Assembly: GCF_009727055.1 (NCBI RefSeq)
Contig: NC_052355.1
Location: 7,736,390-7,800,389, forward strand
Length of the DNA: 64,000 bases
Direction of reading: 5' to 3'
DNA from: Benincasa hispida
Lineage: Eukaryota; Streptophyta; Magnoliopsida; Cucurbitales; Cucurbitaceae
The notes under the pieces are model-generated. The model saw only the letters and a list, made by a program, of their open reading frames with translations, had not been told where the DNA came from and made no database searches. Shown here one piece after another: positions 48,860 to 60,200 of this stretch. Within the stretch, counting starts at the first letter, position 1; the number at the start of each line of letters is the position of its first letter. The position numbers were made by a program, and so were the translations under genes.

Positions 48860-49870
48860 ACCCAAGGGGCTATGGAAGGGAGCTTGAAGCATCTGGGTCA
48901 ACCATTGAGGCAAAGGAAATATCAAACAAAAACTTGTTGCAAAAGGGAAGAAAAGTTCATCAAATTCAACTGATATTAAAACTTTTCCCCATTGAGTAAG
49001 GCTCTTATGCCTTTTAGGCATTGGATTGAGACCCAAATACACACATCTTGCTAATCCGTATTGCAATTTCTAAGAATTGTATGGCCTGAGACATGGATAG
49101 AATGCACACCCAAAGATTCTTAAATCTAAAAAATTCATTTGTTTGTTAATTAATTTTTCCATTGACGACATTCCCTTTAGAATCGGAGAGGGTAAGCATG
49201 CGAAAAAAACCGAATAAGGAAGAGCATGAGATTTTTCATATTTGCAAGCTTCATAAAAATTAAATACTTCATTGGCTTTCATTAGCAGATTACACCTTTT
49301 AACTACATCATTAAAAAATTTTAGAGATAGATGTCCATTTGTCTTTGCAAAATATCCTTGGACACTACAATATTAACACTACTGTTTTGGACAAGAGTAG
49401 AACAAGCCATTATTTTACCATTCGACTTCAAGCAAGAGTCAATCGAATATGAAGCACTACCAGTGGCTCTTGTTGTTCCTAGCTTGTATAGTCCATCATT
49501 AAGCTCTTCCTTCAACACCACCTTGCCCATATAGGTATCCTTAATAAGACAATAGTCATCATAGAATTCAATGAACACTTTGTTATCTTGAGCTAATTTA
49601 GAAACATTTATAGGATTTTTTGCAATTTTAGGAACACACAACACATTTTTCAGATCCAATGAGCCATTATGTGTAACTAAGGAACAGGAACCAACATGGA
49701 AATTGGTAAAGCACATCCATTACCTACTATAACCTTTACATTACCTCCATATTCATACGAGTAATTCATGTTGTTCGGATCTCCAGTTACACGATTTGAA
49801 GCACCATTATCTACATACCATCCATGATCAAGAACTTTTTCAGGGTTGGCAATAAAAGGGTTATTGGTTT
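48860..49870 (-). pseudogene. copia protease, pre-integrase and integrase tail, disrupted
   Basis: The protease frame reads WYVDNGASNRVTGD at about 49835-49790, where the catalytic DSG/DTG has become DNG. 49716-49321 carries VLCVPKIAKNPINVSKLAQD and ELNDGLYKL, the protease end and pre-integrase start. 49282-49070 has YEACKYEKSHALPYS and LDLRIFGCAFYPCLRPYNS, and 49066-48857 continues CVYLGLNPM. The integrase DDE core is deleted between the zinc region and the FGCA motif. The remaining pieces are in different frames. Confidence 0.8.
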
Positions 49871-50040
49871 GAGCTTCTAGGAATGCTTCATTAGGTAATC
49901 AAGTTTGGCCGTTTGGCCCATTATTCTATGTCCAATTGGATTTGGCACTATTATGATTTGGTAGAAAACCTTTATTGAAGATTTTGTAACATGTCAACGT
50001 TGTATGTCTTGGTTTGGAACACTCTTGATAAATGGGCTAG

Positions 50041-50640
50041 TTGTTACCACCATTATCACGCATCGAGTAAATGTTGCCGAGCGTTGAGTACAAGTGATGG
50101 AGGAAGGGTCGAGTGTCGAGTATAAGAAATTGAGGAAGCGTCGAGCGTCGAGTATAAATGATCGAGGAAGGGGTCGAGTGTCAAGGGTAAGCGAGGAAGG
50201 GTCACGCGACGAGTACGAGCGATTGAGTAAGGAGTGTGCATCGAGCGAGCTCCCAACACCGAGTTTCCCATCGAGTATTTAACAGAGAGCCACAAAATCT
50301 TTCATTGGGTAAGGACCTTCCTCTATCGAGTTTTCTTAACGAAGATCGAGTTGCTCGAAACACTCAATTTTAAACTTCTCTTTTAGTTACCCATATAAAT
50401 GGCTTAATCTCGGCCCTTAATCTCCACTAATGGGTGAGGTGGCTTAAGGAGATTTTATGCAAAAAGCTAGACGGTAGTATAAAAAGGGAGGAGAATTTCT
50501 AGATCTCATTTTAGGATGATTTGCTCAAGCAAACCAGAAGAAATTAGTACCACTAGAAAGCTCTGTGAGTCCAATTTATGAAATCGACCATTGGAAGGGA
50601 GTTCTCACTGGAAAGAGATATAGCAGATTTTGGTACAGTC
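50041..50640 (+). mobile_element. fragment of the 3.1-kb LTR family inserted in copia gag
   Basis: It carries the same CATCGAG-type minisatellite and the block 'taatctccactaatgggtga' followed by 'tataaaaaggg', aligning in order with about 4560-5110 of the LTR at 4322-7438. Gag coding sequence of the host copia lies on both sides. Only about 600 of 3117 bases are present, so it is partial. Confidence 0.65.
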
Positions 50641-50858
50641 TATTGATGTTGAATGACTTGTGCAAATGTCGAAACTGGAGGGTTGATATATTGTTCTATT
50701 GCTACCGGTTGGATCATCATGGGAGGATAAGTGTCTTCCCTAGTCAAATGTCTCTCCAAGCGATAACTCTTTAATATGGGAAGAGCAAGATTCTTCCAAT
50801 GTAGGAAGTTGTTATGATCAAACTTGATAGTTGTTATTTGATTCAAGAGTTGATTCAA
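50640..50858 (-). pseudogene. copia gag N-terminal fragment
   Basis: The frame starts MNQLLNQITTIKFDHNNFLH and continues WKNLALPILKSYRLERHLT, the characteristic start of plant copia gag ('KLD..N+..W+.....+L+..+L.G.+'). It lies just inside the primer-binding site on the minus strand and is cut at 50640 by the LTR fragment. Confidence 0.8.
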
Positions 50859-50940
50859 AGGAGGGCTGCTATAATGAGGGCTACTAATGAGTCATTGATA
50901 ATTGTTGTAGAGTTGACGTCGGCCATAAGCTCTTATAGCA

Positions 50941-51267
50941 AGACAATTTTGCAACCTACAACAAAGCTACAAAAAATACAAAAGAAAGGAAAAAGAAAAA
51001 AAAAAAGGCAGTTGTCTGGGGAGGATAACTTTCCAGAGATGTTTCCTATTATATTCACTATATAATAATGTACTATTTATACAAAGGTTTGTAAAACGCT
51101 AGGCATCACAAGTAGACAAATAAGTAGGGCCCACTCTTACACATGGCATTCACTAATTGACAAAGACATAAAATGAATTAACCATTTAACCATTTTGAAT
51201 TTTGCTAATGGAGGATGCCCGTTGGTCATTTGAAGATGAGTCTTTTTGCTTGATAATTTCCTTTACA
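50941..51267 (-). repeat. 5' LTR of the short-LTR copia element
   Basis: Reverse strand starts TGTAAAGGAAATTATC at 51267 and ends next to the primer-binding-like site at 50929-50940. A TATA-like 'tatttatacaaag' region is present in both LTRs. Confidence 0.75.
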
Positions 51268-51349
51268 ATTTGGAGATGGATGTAGTGTCTATAGGCTTAA
51301 TTTTCAAAAAAAAAAAATACAAAAAATAAATTGGTTACCAAATGGGGCC

Positions 51350-52110
51350 TAAAATTTTAATTTTGCAATTAAGATCTACAAATAAAATTTCTCTGTTGTT
51401 ATTCCTTTAGTTTTTATTAAAGAGATTTTCATGAAATCCTTAATTTACAAAGTTTGAGGATTTAATTTTAGATATTATTTCCAAGTTCGAGAAGGATAGC
51501 CAAAATTCTTTTCCATTAAATTTTCCTATGTTCTTTTAGAAGTTTACTTTGGATTATCAAATTTAGATTTGAAGTATGTTGTCATGAAGTTGTCATTGTA
51601 CCCATGAAAAAATTATGAGTATGTTCATATGGTTAATGAGATAGAAGCATGGTTTATAAAGTATGTATAAAATGTGTATACATGTGAAAGTTTACAATGG
51701 AGAGTAAAGAATGGTTAGGAGGATCTTTAATGTGATAAATGACAATATAAAGAATTGGAAGGACTTACTATTATTGTTTTCCTTAATGGGATCTACTTAT
51801 TGAGTATGCATTTCCACTAATCCATCATCATATTTTATAGGTGATTAAAATGATGTTCATGACCTCGCTGACGAGGAAAAAGAGGAATGATGAAAGAGAT
51901 ACCATTAGATAGTTGGCTTACTTCTTGTAATGTAGTTTTGTTTGGTGGACTGATTAAAACAAAAGTAATTTCAAGTTTAATCTCTCTAGATGTTTTTATA
52001 TTATAGACGTAAAGTAGACACCCATTTATAACATGATGAAAAAGATTTACAAAACAAATTATACATAGAAACAGGAGGAATATTGAAAGATTTGTTTGAA
52101 CAAAATACTA
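51350..52110. other. non-coding intergenic or repeat DNA
   Basis: No gene or clear repeat end was recognised. The right part probably includes the short 3' LTR of the copia remnant that follows (its LTR start TGTATTAG on the reverse strand is at 52121), but its far end was not located. Confidence 0.35.
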
Positions 52111-52121
52111 AATCTAATACA

Positions 52122-52680
52122 CCTCCTCAAACTCATAACAGGAGCGAAGTCAAGAATTTGTCACAACATTTTTGAAAGGAGTGGGAAGATAGTACTTTTG
52201 TAAAAAAAAAAAATTGCAACCTGATCTTGAGAGGAGATAAATTTGACGAGGATATCTTTATGAAGGACTTTCTCACAAACAAAAAGATTGCTGATCTCAA
52301 TATGTTTAGTCCAAGTATGAAACATGGGATTATTGGCTAGAGATAGAGTAAAGACATTGTCACATCCAGCAGAGACATTGTCACATCAGAACACAGAAGG
52401 ATTAGAGAGGTAAGCACGAAGATCACATAACAACTGATGAAGTCAATACAGGTCAGAAGCAGTGTTTGCGAGAGCACAATATTCCGCTTCTGTTGACGAG
52501 CGAGAGACTGTAGGCTACTTTCTAGCTAACCAAGAGATAAGAGAAGATCCAAGGAGAACAACATAGTTCGTAGTAGATCGACTATTAGAGGCATCACAAG
52601 CCCAATTTGCGTCACAAAATACATGAAGGGACAACCTGACGAAAATGAAATACCCCTACCTAGTAATTGACTTGGAAGTC
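52122..52680 (-). pseudogene. copia RNase H remnant
   Basis: The minus strand reads CDANWACDASNSRSTTNYVV, then SSLISWLARK, then TVSRSSTEAEYCALA and WLHQLLCDL, followed by KHIEISNLFV: an RNase H domain of copia type, ending at a purine tract (TTTGAGGAGGTG) and an LTR start at 52121. Stops interrupt it in at least three places. RT and upstream parts are absent. Confidence 0.8.
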
Positions 52681-53269
52681 GAATTAGATAGATTTACTAC
52701 AAGCATACAATTGTTGATTAAAGTTTGTTAAATTTTTTAATGAACATTAATCAAAATTGTTTAACTATTCAAAGTAAGTGTTACTATTTGGTAAACATAA
52801 ATGACCACTTAGTAAAAATAATTAGTTGTATTTTACCTAAGCTAAATATGAAGGAACTCTTATACAAGAGTACCTATGAGCGGGAACGGATCTTCCCAAT
52901 TCATTGTGACAGAATTTTCACATATACATTCAAACATATAGATATGCATTGTTAACACTAAATTATGGCATGCTAAAAAGATAAAAAAAAAAAAACAAGT
53001 GATTGAAAGAACATACCAGTTGAAGACTTTCTTCACTTGAAAAGTCGTTCTCTCTGCAAACGAACTCTCGCTCCAGCAAGTAGTTGTCTAGCAACACCCT
53101 GGTCGTCTACACGAATAGTAACGCACGAACAACAGGCAATGGGGACGACACCACCACTCGGAGCCCTTAGTATTCTCAGAGTGAGAATCCAAAGGGTATA
53201 CTTTGATGGAATTGGTTGAGGGGAGGAGGAAAACCTATCGTGTACTACGATCTATCAAGTGGGAGAATG

Positions 53270-53510
53270 GAAAGACTATCGTATAGTCAGATGCTTAATC
53301 GTTTAGTGTGAGGTACACGATCGTGTAGTAAAAGCTAAGCAATCGTCTATACGATCGTTTAGTTCAGCTCAAGCACTAAACGATCGTCTATGAAAAGGTA
53401 AGTGATTGTTTAGGACATCGCGGGCGATCGTTTAGGAAAGCGCAGGTGTGCAATCGTTTAGTAAGCGGGCGCTATCGTATAGTCTCTCAAACACTAAGCG
53501 ATTAAGGCTA
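53270..53510. repeat. CGATCGTTTAG cluster (copy 3)
   Basis: Variants 'acgatcgtgtagta', 'tacgatcgtttagt', 'actaaacgatcgtcta', 'gcgatcgtttagg' recur every 20-35 bases at the same LTR position as in the copies at 35960 and 47160. Confidence 0.75.
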
Positions 53511-54906
53511 AAACACCGTGAGCAATTATGCGTCTCTCTTGCAAAATGAAAACCATTTTCATTTTATTCTTCAGTTACTAAAACTGAATTGAACTTTCCA
53601 CTAATTCACGAATTTGGAGAAAACGCCGGCCAATTATCTCATAACCGTCCAATTAATAAAATAATAAATATAATCATATTATATTCTTAACCTATAGTTT
53701 GGTATCATATATCAACTATAATGTTTTCTCATCTATTTGATATAAATCATATTTATATCATATATAATCGAACTCCCTCTTGTCAATTTGAACATTTCAA
53801 ACTGACCCAAAAACTGAATCTCAACTTTTATCCAAGCTACCAAAGGAACCTTATGAACATATGGCTAGAAGCTCCAACGGTACGTGAATAGCTAACTAAA
53901 CTCTTTAGCCACGAGATCCACCATCTGTTAAATGCCAGGCATTCCACTAAAGATTGACAACTGAATTCTTCTTACTATAGATATATTTCTGTGTCCAAGA
54001 TATAACCAATCATGAGTACGATAACCCTGGAATCAATTTACCGTTTTTCCCCTATAGTTACATCTCACTCCTTAAGTACCACTGATCCCTCTAATGACCA
54101 ATACAATATAGTCCAACTATGTGTGGACACCTCTCGAGCCATGAGAAGGTGTGTGGCCCCACATTCTTCAAGCCCTGCAATCAACCCTTAAGAGGACTAT
54201 CTATCTACATACCTTTACTTCGGTGAAGGAGTGAATTCCATCTTGTGTAACTGAGTTCCCAGCTCCCAAATAAGACGAATACCCAAAGTGGTAGGTTTGA
54301 GTCAGCGGCCTGGCCACTCACACCCATGCAAATCAAAGGACTGCCCTCAATGGCAGGAGTTCCCAACTCACTCAGGATTGAGGTCATGTTACCTATGGTC
54401 ATCCTAGTGAAGTGAAGTCTTTGACATGAACGGTGTTTTATAATGAGACGTTAACATTTCGTGATCAGGTCTTATATAAACTTTTTGTATAGGACGCCCT
54501 CGCTCGCCTGTCCCCTACACGAATGATCAGGATTAGACCATCTGTGAAAGATCCACACACTTATGATCTTCCATAAAGCGGGCCACATCTGTAGCGTACC
54601 AAATAAGGTTCCCTCCATATCTATATATACAGACCATTTTGGTTATCACTTAAAACATGACCCACTTGTATGTCACCACACAATGCTAGTACATAAAGTC
54701 AACCAGGGTTTTATTTATTGTTTGTGTAAAGCAATAAACATCCAAATGAGCGAAATCAAGAATGAGTAAAATCATATATTATATATCAACAGCGTCGTAC
54801 AAACTGTTTTACAAATTACAGGACACGGAGACTTTAGGGCATCACCCAACAATCTCCCACTTGTCCTAAAGCGACATGGGCGTACCAAACAGGCTACAAA
54901 ATAAAC

Positions 54907-55240
54907 TTAGGACATCAAAAGCCCCAGTACAAGAAAATCCATTGCCCTAAGTCTAGCTACGGCACCGTAGACCCAGCTTTGAAGGTGACCCTCAAACACT
55001 GTAGCCGTGAGAGCTTTCATAAACGGGTTAGCAACATTGTGCTTCGAAACGATCTTCGTGACGATCACGTCCCCTCGATGCACTATCTCGTGGATTAGAT
55101 GATACTTTCGCTCTGTGTGTTTGTCGTGCTTGTGACTCCTCGGCTCCTTGGAGTTCGCTATAGTAGCACTATTGTCATAATAGATGGTGATGAGCCTAGA
55201 CATATCTGAAACAACTTCCAACTTTATCAGGAACTTCAGA
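54907..55240 (-). pseudogene. copia RNase H C-terminal fragment
   Basis: The frame reads EVVSDMSRLITIYYDNSATI, SKEPRSHKHDKHTERKYHLI and HRGDVIVTKIVSKHNVANPF, the usual end of copia RNase H. It is open for 104 codons but lacks the rest of pol. It was once continuous with an upstream RNase H now lost at 55240. Confidence 0.85.
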
Positions 55241-55420
55241 AATGGGACGGAACTCTAGGGTCTAAAATGAAGGGTCACACTTATGAGAAATTGTTAAGCT
55301 AGTTAGTGATTTTTTGACCAAATTAATGATAACTAATTGTATAGGAATAAAGAGTTATTCTAGTCTAATAGTTGGTTGAGAGTGTCTTAGTTCAATAAAG
55401 GGACAACTGACTACCTTTCC
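55241..55420 (+). mobile_element. copia leader fragment, plus strand
   Basis: The sequence matches the end of the copia leader at about 16965-17090 (for example 'agggtcacactta', 'tttttgaccaaa', 'aataaagagttattctag'). It is joined head-on to a minus-strand copia remnant and followed directly by gypsy integrase, so it marks a rearranged junction. Confidence 0.6.
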
Positions 55421-56340
55421 AGTGATTTGTGTTATAATACACAGGCTCACCAAGGTGGCACATTTTATTCAAAGAAGGCTCACGTACGCGATGAGTGAGT
55501 GGGCTTAGCTATACGTGAAAGAGATGGTAAGATTGCATGGTGCCGGTGTCAATTGTGTCTGACAGGGACCCACGTTTCACCTCCAATTTTTGGAAGAGCT
55601 TCCATGCAGCTTGGGGACGCGGTTAAACTTCAATACAGCCTTCCAACCCTAGACGGATGGGCAAATAGACCACTTGAATCAGACGTTGGAGGATATGCTG
55701 CTTGCTTGTGCGTTGGAGTTCTCGGGGAGTTGGGACTCCCACTTGCATTTGGTAGAGTTTGCTTATAATAATAGTTATCAGGCTACCATTGGCATGTCGC
55801 CATTTAAAGCCCTATACGGTAAGGGTTGCAGATTTTCTGTTTGCTGGGGGGAGGTTGGTGAGAGGAAACTGATAGGAACTGAGCTAGTAGAGATGACAAA
55901 TGAAGCCATGCAAAAGATCAAGGTTCGAATTCTAGTAGCGTAGAGTAGACAAAAAGGTTACGTTGATGTTAGACGTAAATAGCTTGAGTTCGAGGTCTGT
56001 GATAAAGTGTTCCTGAAAGTGGTGCCAATGAAGGGTGTTCTGAGATTCGGAAAGAAGGGTAAACTAAGTCTACGTTTTGTAGAACCAATCGAGATCTTGG
56101 AGCGAATCGTCCCTATGGCTTACCGTTTGGCTCTGCCACCGTTTCTCTCTGCGGTCCATTATGTTTTTCATGTCTCCATGCTGAGGAAGTACATAATGGA
56201 CCCGTCTCATGTGGTGGACTTTGAGCCATTGCAACTGAATAAAAACTTAAGTTACGTAAAGAAGCCTGCACAGATTGTTGCAAAGGAAGTGAAAGTTTTG
56301 CACAATAGGGAGATGCCACTGGTGAAGATTCTGTAGCAGA
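55421..56340 (+). pseudogene. gypsy integrase C-terminal region, frameshifted
   Basis: The plus frame at 55674-55943 reads QTLEDMLLACALEFSGSWDS, then EFAYNNSYQATIGMSPF and ALYGKGCRFSVCW, the standard integrase core end. After a stop, 56007-56336 reads VFLKVVPMKGVLRF, PIEILERIVPMAYRLALPP and YVFHVSMLRKYI, the C-terminal tail. The region before 55674 is in a different frame (a 'GSPRWHI' trace of the 'TK.AHFI' motif). The element's integrase would have inserted DNA copies into the chromosome; this copy cannot. Confidence 0.85.
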
Positions 56341-56454
56341 ATCATCAATTTAAGGAAGCAACATGAGAGCAGGCAGACGAGATGAGAACACTATATCTAG
56401 AGCTCTTCCAAGACTAGAACTTTCGAGGACGAAAGTTTCTTAAGAAGGGATGGA

Positions 56455-58325
56455 TGTAACGCTCCAAATTTTCAGGTAAAATTATGTTTAAATTGGAGTT
56501 TGTTTTGGTTGAGATTTTGTTTTCCTTAGAATCTATTTTCTTTTTTTTTTTTTTTTGGGAATTAATAAAGTTGGGGGAGCTAGGGTTAAAAGAAATTAAT
56601 TGTATATATTTATATATATAATTACTTAGGGTTATTGGAAAGCATGCTAGAGGAAAAGAAAGAGAGAAGAAACCCTTCCCTCTGTTCCAGCCGTGCAACG
56701 CCATCCCCCCTCCATTTTTCGATTCCGTTCGCACCACTGTGAAGCTCGGCCACCGGTGACTTACAGCCACGCCTCCCCACCATTCGACGTCTGTCGCACG
56801 TCAGATCTCTCCCTCCCCTTTAGTTCCATGCATTCCACTGTAGGTCCCAACCGCGTGCTTAGCCGCTCGTCCGTGCAAGTCAGCGCTACTCGACTCCACC
56901 TTCAGCCAGCCGCATCATGTGCCAACGCCTCTGCCAGCCGCGCCTTGCCAAGTTTGCCAGCCACCAATCTAACCCAAGTGTTGTTCACCAGTTCTGATGC
57001 GGACAGTTCCGGTTGTCACCAGATCATTGTGGTTTCGTCCAATTCTTTTGTTTGGGGTAAGTTTCGGGTTCTTTTGGTAGGCTCATTGTCATTGGTTGTA
57101 TTGGGCCAAAGCTATCTTTACCCATGAAATTTTTGGTGGTTGATTTCAGATTCTACTAGTGGTTAAGGAAGTTGCCAAACGGAGTGAAGGTTCGTTTGGG
57201 GCAGTTCGGTACCCTTAGGTAAGTGGATGTAATTTCACTGCATTTTTTGGGAGGTGTTGTGCTACTATGTTTTGTTTCAAACCATTGTCAGTGTTGTGTG
57301 GGCATGTTGGATAGTCTTTTAAAGTGTTGAGAGTTCGCTTCGAATGTGTGGGTTTTTGTGACTTTCGTGCTTGAATTGAACTTTCTGGTTGTGTAAAAAA
57401 CGTGATTTACTAACGGTTCGCCATCGAACCTAAGCATGCAGACTGGTTCCTAAATTGGAATGAAATATCTTGATATGCCTGTTGGTTAGTTGAAATTTCT
57501 GGAAGTCTACGCTTATGTCATGGAATGTTGCTATTATATGTTCTAACGTGTGGATGAATTGTGAATGGTTATATGGTCTTAGCGTGATTTATAACTTTGG
57601 TAGAATGCTTATGTCTGTATGAGATTGCAGTGACTGTTAGCACTTCCATTGGGCTATGCACATCGCATGTTGTGAGCCTTCGGGTCCACACTTTATGCTT
57701 ATGTACGGTGTCCCCTTGGGACCACCACTTATGTTTATGTTAGTACTTATCGAGTTCACTATTTATGAAAGCTTGCCTTCGGGTTTTTCCCTTATGGGTA
57801 TGCCTATGCCTGTGCCTATGATGCTACTGTACACTTGTGTCCTAATGGGGAGGCTAACAGATCACTGAGTGGACCGAATAGTGGGTTGCTTTCTGAGTAT
57901 ACTCATATACTCACCCTTTTCCTCTCATGTTTTTCAGGTAAAGGTAGAGATAGATCGGCACATAACAAAAGAGATCCATGACCTGGCCATTTGAACGAGT
58001 CTTTGCTTCCGCACTTAGGTTCTATTTTGCTAGTGTCCAGTCTAGGAGTTAGGCATTGTACTCCTCAATTTCATTTATTGATTTATTTAATCGCTATTTA
58101 TTTTAAAGTTAGGTCAGAGGTACCCCGAAAAGTAAATCATTTTGTTTTGTTATTTCTTTGTTTTTCTTTTTGAAGTTCTCCTCCTTATTCCTTTAAGTTT
58201 TATTTAACAAAATATTTTTTTTTCTTAATCTCTTTTTCTTAAATATCGTATGAGAAATATATTGCCAAGCATATGCATGCATAGAGTAGCGTCCTAGAAA
58301 TATATTAGAAATTAGAGTCGTTACA
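56455..58325 (+). repeat. gypsy 3' LTR (1871 bp)
   Basis: It starts TGTAACGCTCC directly after the purine tract and ends GAGTCGTTACA, with complementary TGTAACG/CGTTACA ends. A poly-T run lies at 56542-56556 and a GC-rich part at 56690-57010. The open frame at 56693-57127 has no domain and is not treated as a gene. Confidence 0.8.
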
Positions 58326-58551
58326 TTTATCTTGTTAAGTTAAACGACCATTTAATTAAGCAAGTTAGTTGAGTTTAGTAGTGAGAAGGTTAAGATAAAA
58401 ATAAGCTTTACAAAGGAACATAGGATTAAAATCGATCTAAGATTTTTAGAGATTCAATTATACCTAATTAAAATCAATATAGAATAAAAATTGATTAGAA
58501 TGGACTTATAAATTGTATAAATCAATCTAAGATTCAGTTAGCCATACAAAC
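58326..58551. other. AT-rich non-coding spacer
   Basis: No coding or repeat signature apart from an 'atcaat'/'ctaagatt' alternation near 58430-58540. Confidence 0.3.
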
Positions 58552-59009
58552 TGTTGATATAATTCAGGGATGCGTTTTGTTTTATTTTATTATTAAGGAT
58601 GGATGGGTTTGAATATGGAATCATGCGTTAGACATAACTGATGTGTTTGCTCCCATGCGTCTGAGGTCATACATCGGAATGATGATACGTTAATCTTAGC
58701 ATGCAATGACCACGCGTTCTTATCACAAGTTTTCTTACGCTTGCGCCAAGTATAACATAAATGCAAGTTTTTCGGGTAATCCGAGGTCAAACACGGGGAC
58801 TTGTCACTCAATAATATTTGTGAAGTGATGTGTTTGAGGTAATGAATAAGAATAAAAATAAAGCCAAAAAGGTTTAAATGTTTTACACACTACTTCTACT
58901 CCTAACTAAACAGATTGAGCAATAGAAGACTTGCAATGAGAATAAATAGAGACACAACAACCAATAACGCATAGTAATGTTTACTATCTTAAATCGCCCG
59001 AGTAATCCT

Positions 59010-59752
59010 AGCTTGTTGCACTAACGCATCACAGCTCTAGGTGGTCAGCTGCATGACTATATCTCTATAGTGCATGGTTGCGTCGAGCATAAGATTGTGC
59101 CTATCTTTAGGAACAATACGAACCTTGCTTAGTATGTTCCATCCCTTACCTTCTCAGGCAGTTAGATGCGGCTACTTAACTCATAGACAAGCAATGCAAC
59201 ATCCCATAGACAAGCGTTGCCACAACCTTTCACCAAGCAAAGAGAATTAACTCACTATACTCACACAAAGCACACCTCTCGGTGGGTTGCTACATGCGTC
59301 CTATCTCTAGGCTACACAATTGAGCATGCGATTGACATTGATAAATAAACGCTGAAGATAAATTATGATAGAGATGAAAATGATGAAGAAGACGATGATG
59401 GAGGAAGTAAGATTTGCATTGATCACCAAATATCTTAATATCTCAAGCTAAAATGTAATACAATACANNNNNNNNNNNNNCAGCTCGTTGCACTAACGCA
59501 TCACACCTCTAGGTGGTCAACCGCATGACTATATCTCTATAGTGCATGGTTGCGTTGAGCATAAGATTGTGCCTATCTCTAGGAACAATACGAACCTTGC
59601 TTAGTGCGTTCCATCCCTTACCTTCTCAGGCAGTTAGACGCGGCTACTTAACTCATAGACAAGTAATGCAACATCCCATAGACAGGTGTTGCCACAGCCT
59701 TTCACCAAGCAAAGAGGATTAACTCACTATACTCGCACAACGCACACCTTTC
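59010..59752 (+). repeat. direct duplication of about 270 bp on both sides of the gap
   Basis: 59010-59283 and 59483-59752 share long identical stretches (for example 'gcatgactatatctctatag' and 'ccttaccttctcaggcagtt') with a few percent differences. The 13-N gap at 59468-59480 lies just before the second copy. It could be a true tandem duplication or a wrong join. Confidence 0.8.
59468..59480. other. assembly gap (13 N)
   Basis: Thirteen undefined bases. True gap length is unknown. Confidence 0.99.
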
Positions 59753-60099
59753 GTCACTCGGTCTGGGCTATGGAGATGAAGAATTCTCACTGGAAATCTC
59801 TTTCAAGCTCTCATCTGTGATCACAAACTTCTGCCTTGAGGCAAAAGCTTGGATGTCTCAAAATGCAGGTCTCAAGGGCTATTTATAGAACTTGGACGCC
59901 GACAGCTGTAATGATGAAGGTATGGCTCACTACTACGTTTGTCGCGGTTTGGGCATTGTCACATTGCTTTATCTTGTCGATACTCCCAAGGTATGCGTCC
60001 GAGCTTAATTTAGCTGAAGTTATCAACGGGTTCTGCCCATCTTGCGATCTTCTATTATGGCTGTCACTCCGTGGACGCAATCTCTATTTGTTCACCGCG

Positions 60100-60200
60100 T
60101 TCTCTATGCATTGGACGTATGCGATTACTGCAACTTCCATGCGTTGGACACATGGGGTTACTGCAACTTCTATGCGTTGAATGCATGGGGTTGCCGTCTG
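60100..60200. repeat. short tandem repeat, about 33-bp units
   Basis: Three successive units contain 'tgcattggac'/'tgcgttggac'/'tgcgttgaat', then 'acatggggttactgcaactt' or a near match. The overlapping open frames at 59836-60326 come from this repeat and lack any domain. Confidence 0.7.

Larger units (their letters stand above)
44441..51267 (-). mobile_element. Ty1/copia element with short 327-bp LTRs, minus strand, holding two later insertions
   Basis: The LTRs are 44441-44767 and about 50941-51267; they share blocks such as 'aaccatttaaccattttgaa' and differ by scattered changes. On the reverse strand the order is 5' LTR, primer-binding-like TGCTATAAGAGC (50929-50940), gag start (50858-50640), protease and pre-integrase (49870-49321), integrase tail (49282-48860), then RT (46310-45900) and RNase H towards 44800, and the polypurine GAGGTGTGA before the 3' LTR. 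A solo LTR (46729-48850) and an LTR fragment (50041-50640) interrupt it. The integrase catalytic core is missing. Flanks AATT/ATTT are only an imperfect target duplication. Confidence 0.8.
44233..51349. mobile_element. short inverted-repeat element split by a copia insertion
   Basis: The left part 44233-44440 begins TCCCGTTTGGTAACCAA and the right part 51268-51349 ends with TTGGTTACCAAATGGGG, exact-style inverted ends of the family. Joined lengths (about 290 bp) equal the intact copy at 38101-38387. The copia element at 44441-51267 sits between the halves, so this element was there first. Confidence 0.7.
52849..55240 (-). mobile_element. copia 3' LTR with RNase H end, minus strand
   Basis: The LTR is 52849-54851 (reverse strand TGTTGGGTGATGCCC to 'ccttca'-like end). 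It is preceded on that strand by the tract AAGTGGGAGAT and by an RNase H C-terminus at 55240-54907. The rest of the element is missing beyond 55240, where unrelated plus-strand sequence begins. It is closely related to the solo LTR at 46729-48850 and to the elements at 13341 and 27400. Confidence 0.8.
55421..58325 (+). mobile_element. Ty3/gypsy 3' end: integrase remnant plus 3' LTR
   Basis: Integrase debris occupies 55421-56340. A purine tract (AGAAGGGATGGA) ends at 56454 and an LTR follows at 56455-58325. Upstream gypsy genes are missing. The integrase tail is similar to that at 26305-27390 but the LTRs differ, so the two are different families of the same broad clade. Confidence 0.8.

Noticed and set aside
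50094..50295. open frames on both strands near 50100-50290
   Set aside because: They run through the CATCGAG minisatellite of the LTR fragment.
56693..57127. 144-codon open frame
   Set aside because: It lies wholly inside the gypsy LTR 56455-58325 and has no family signature.
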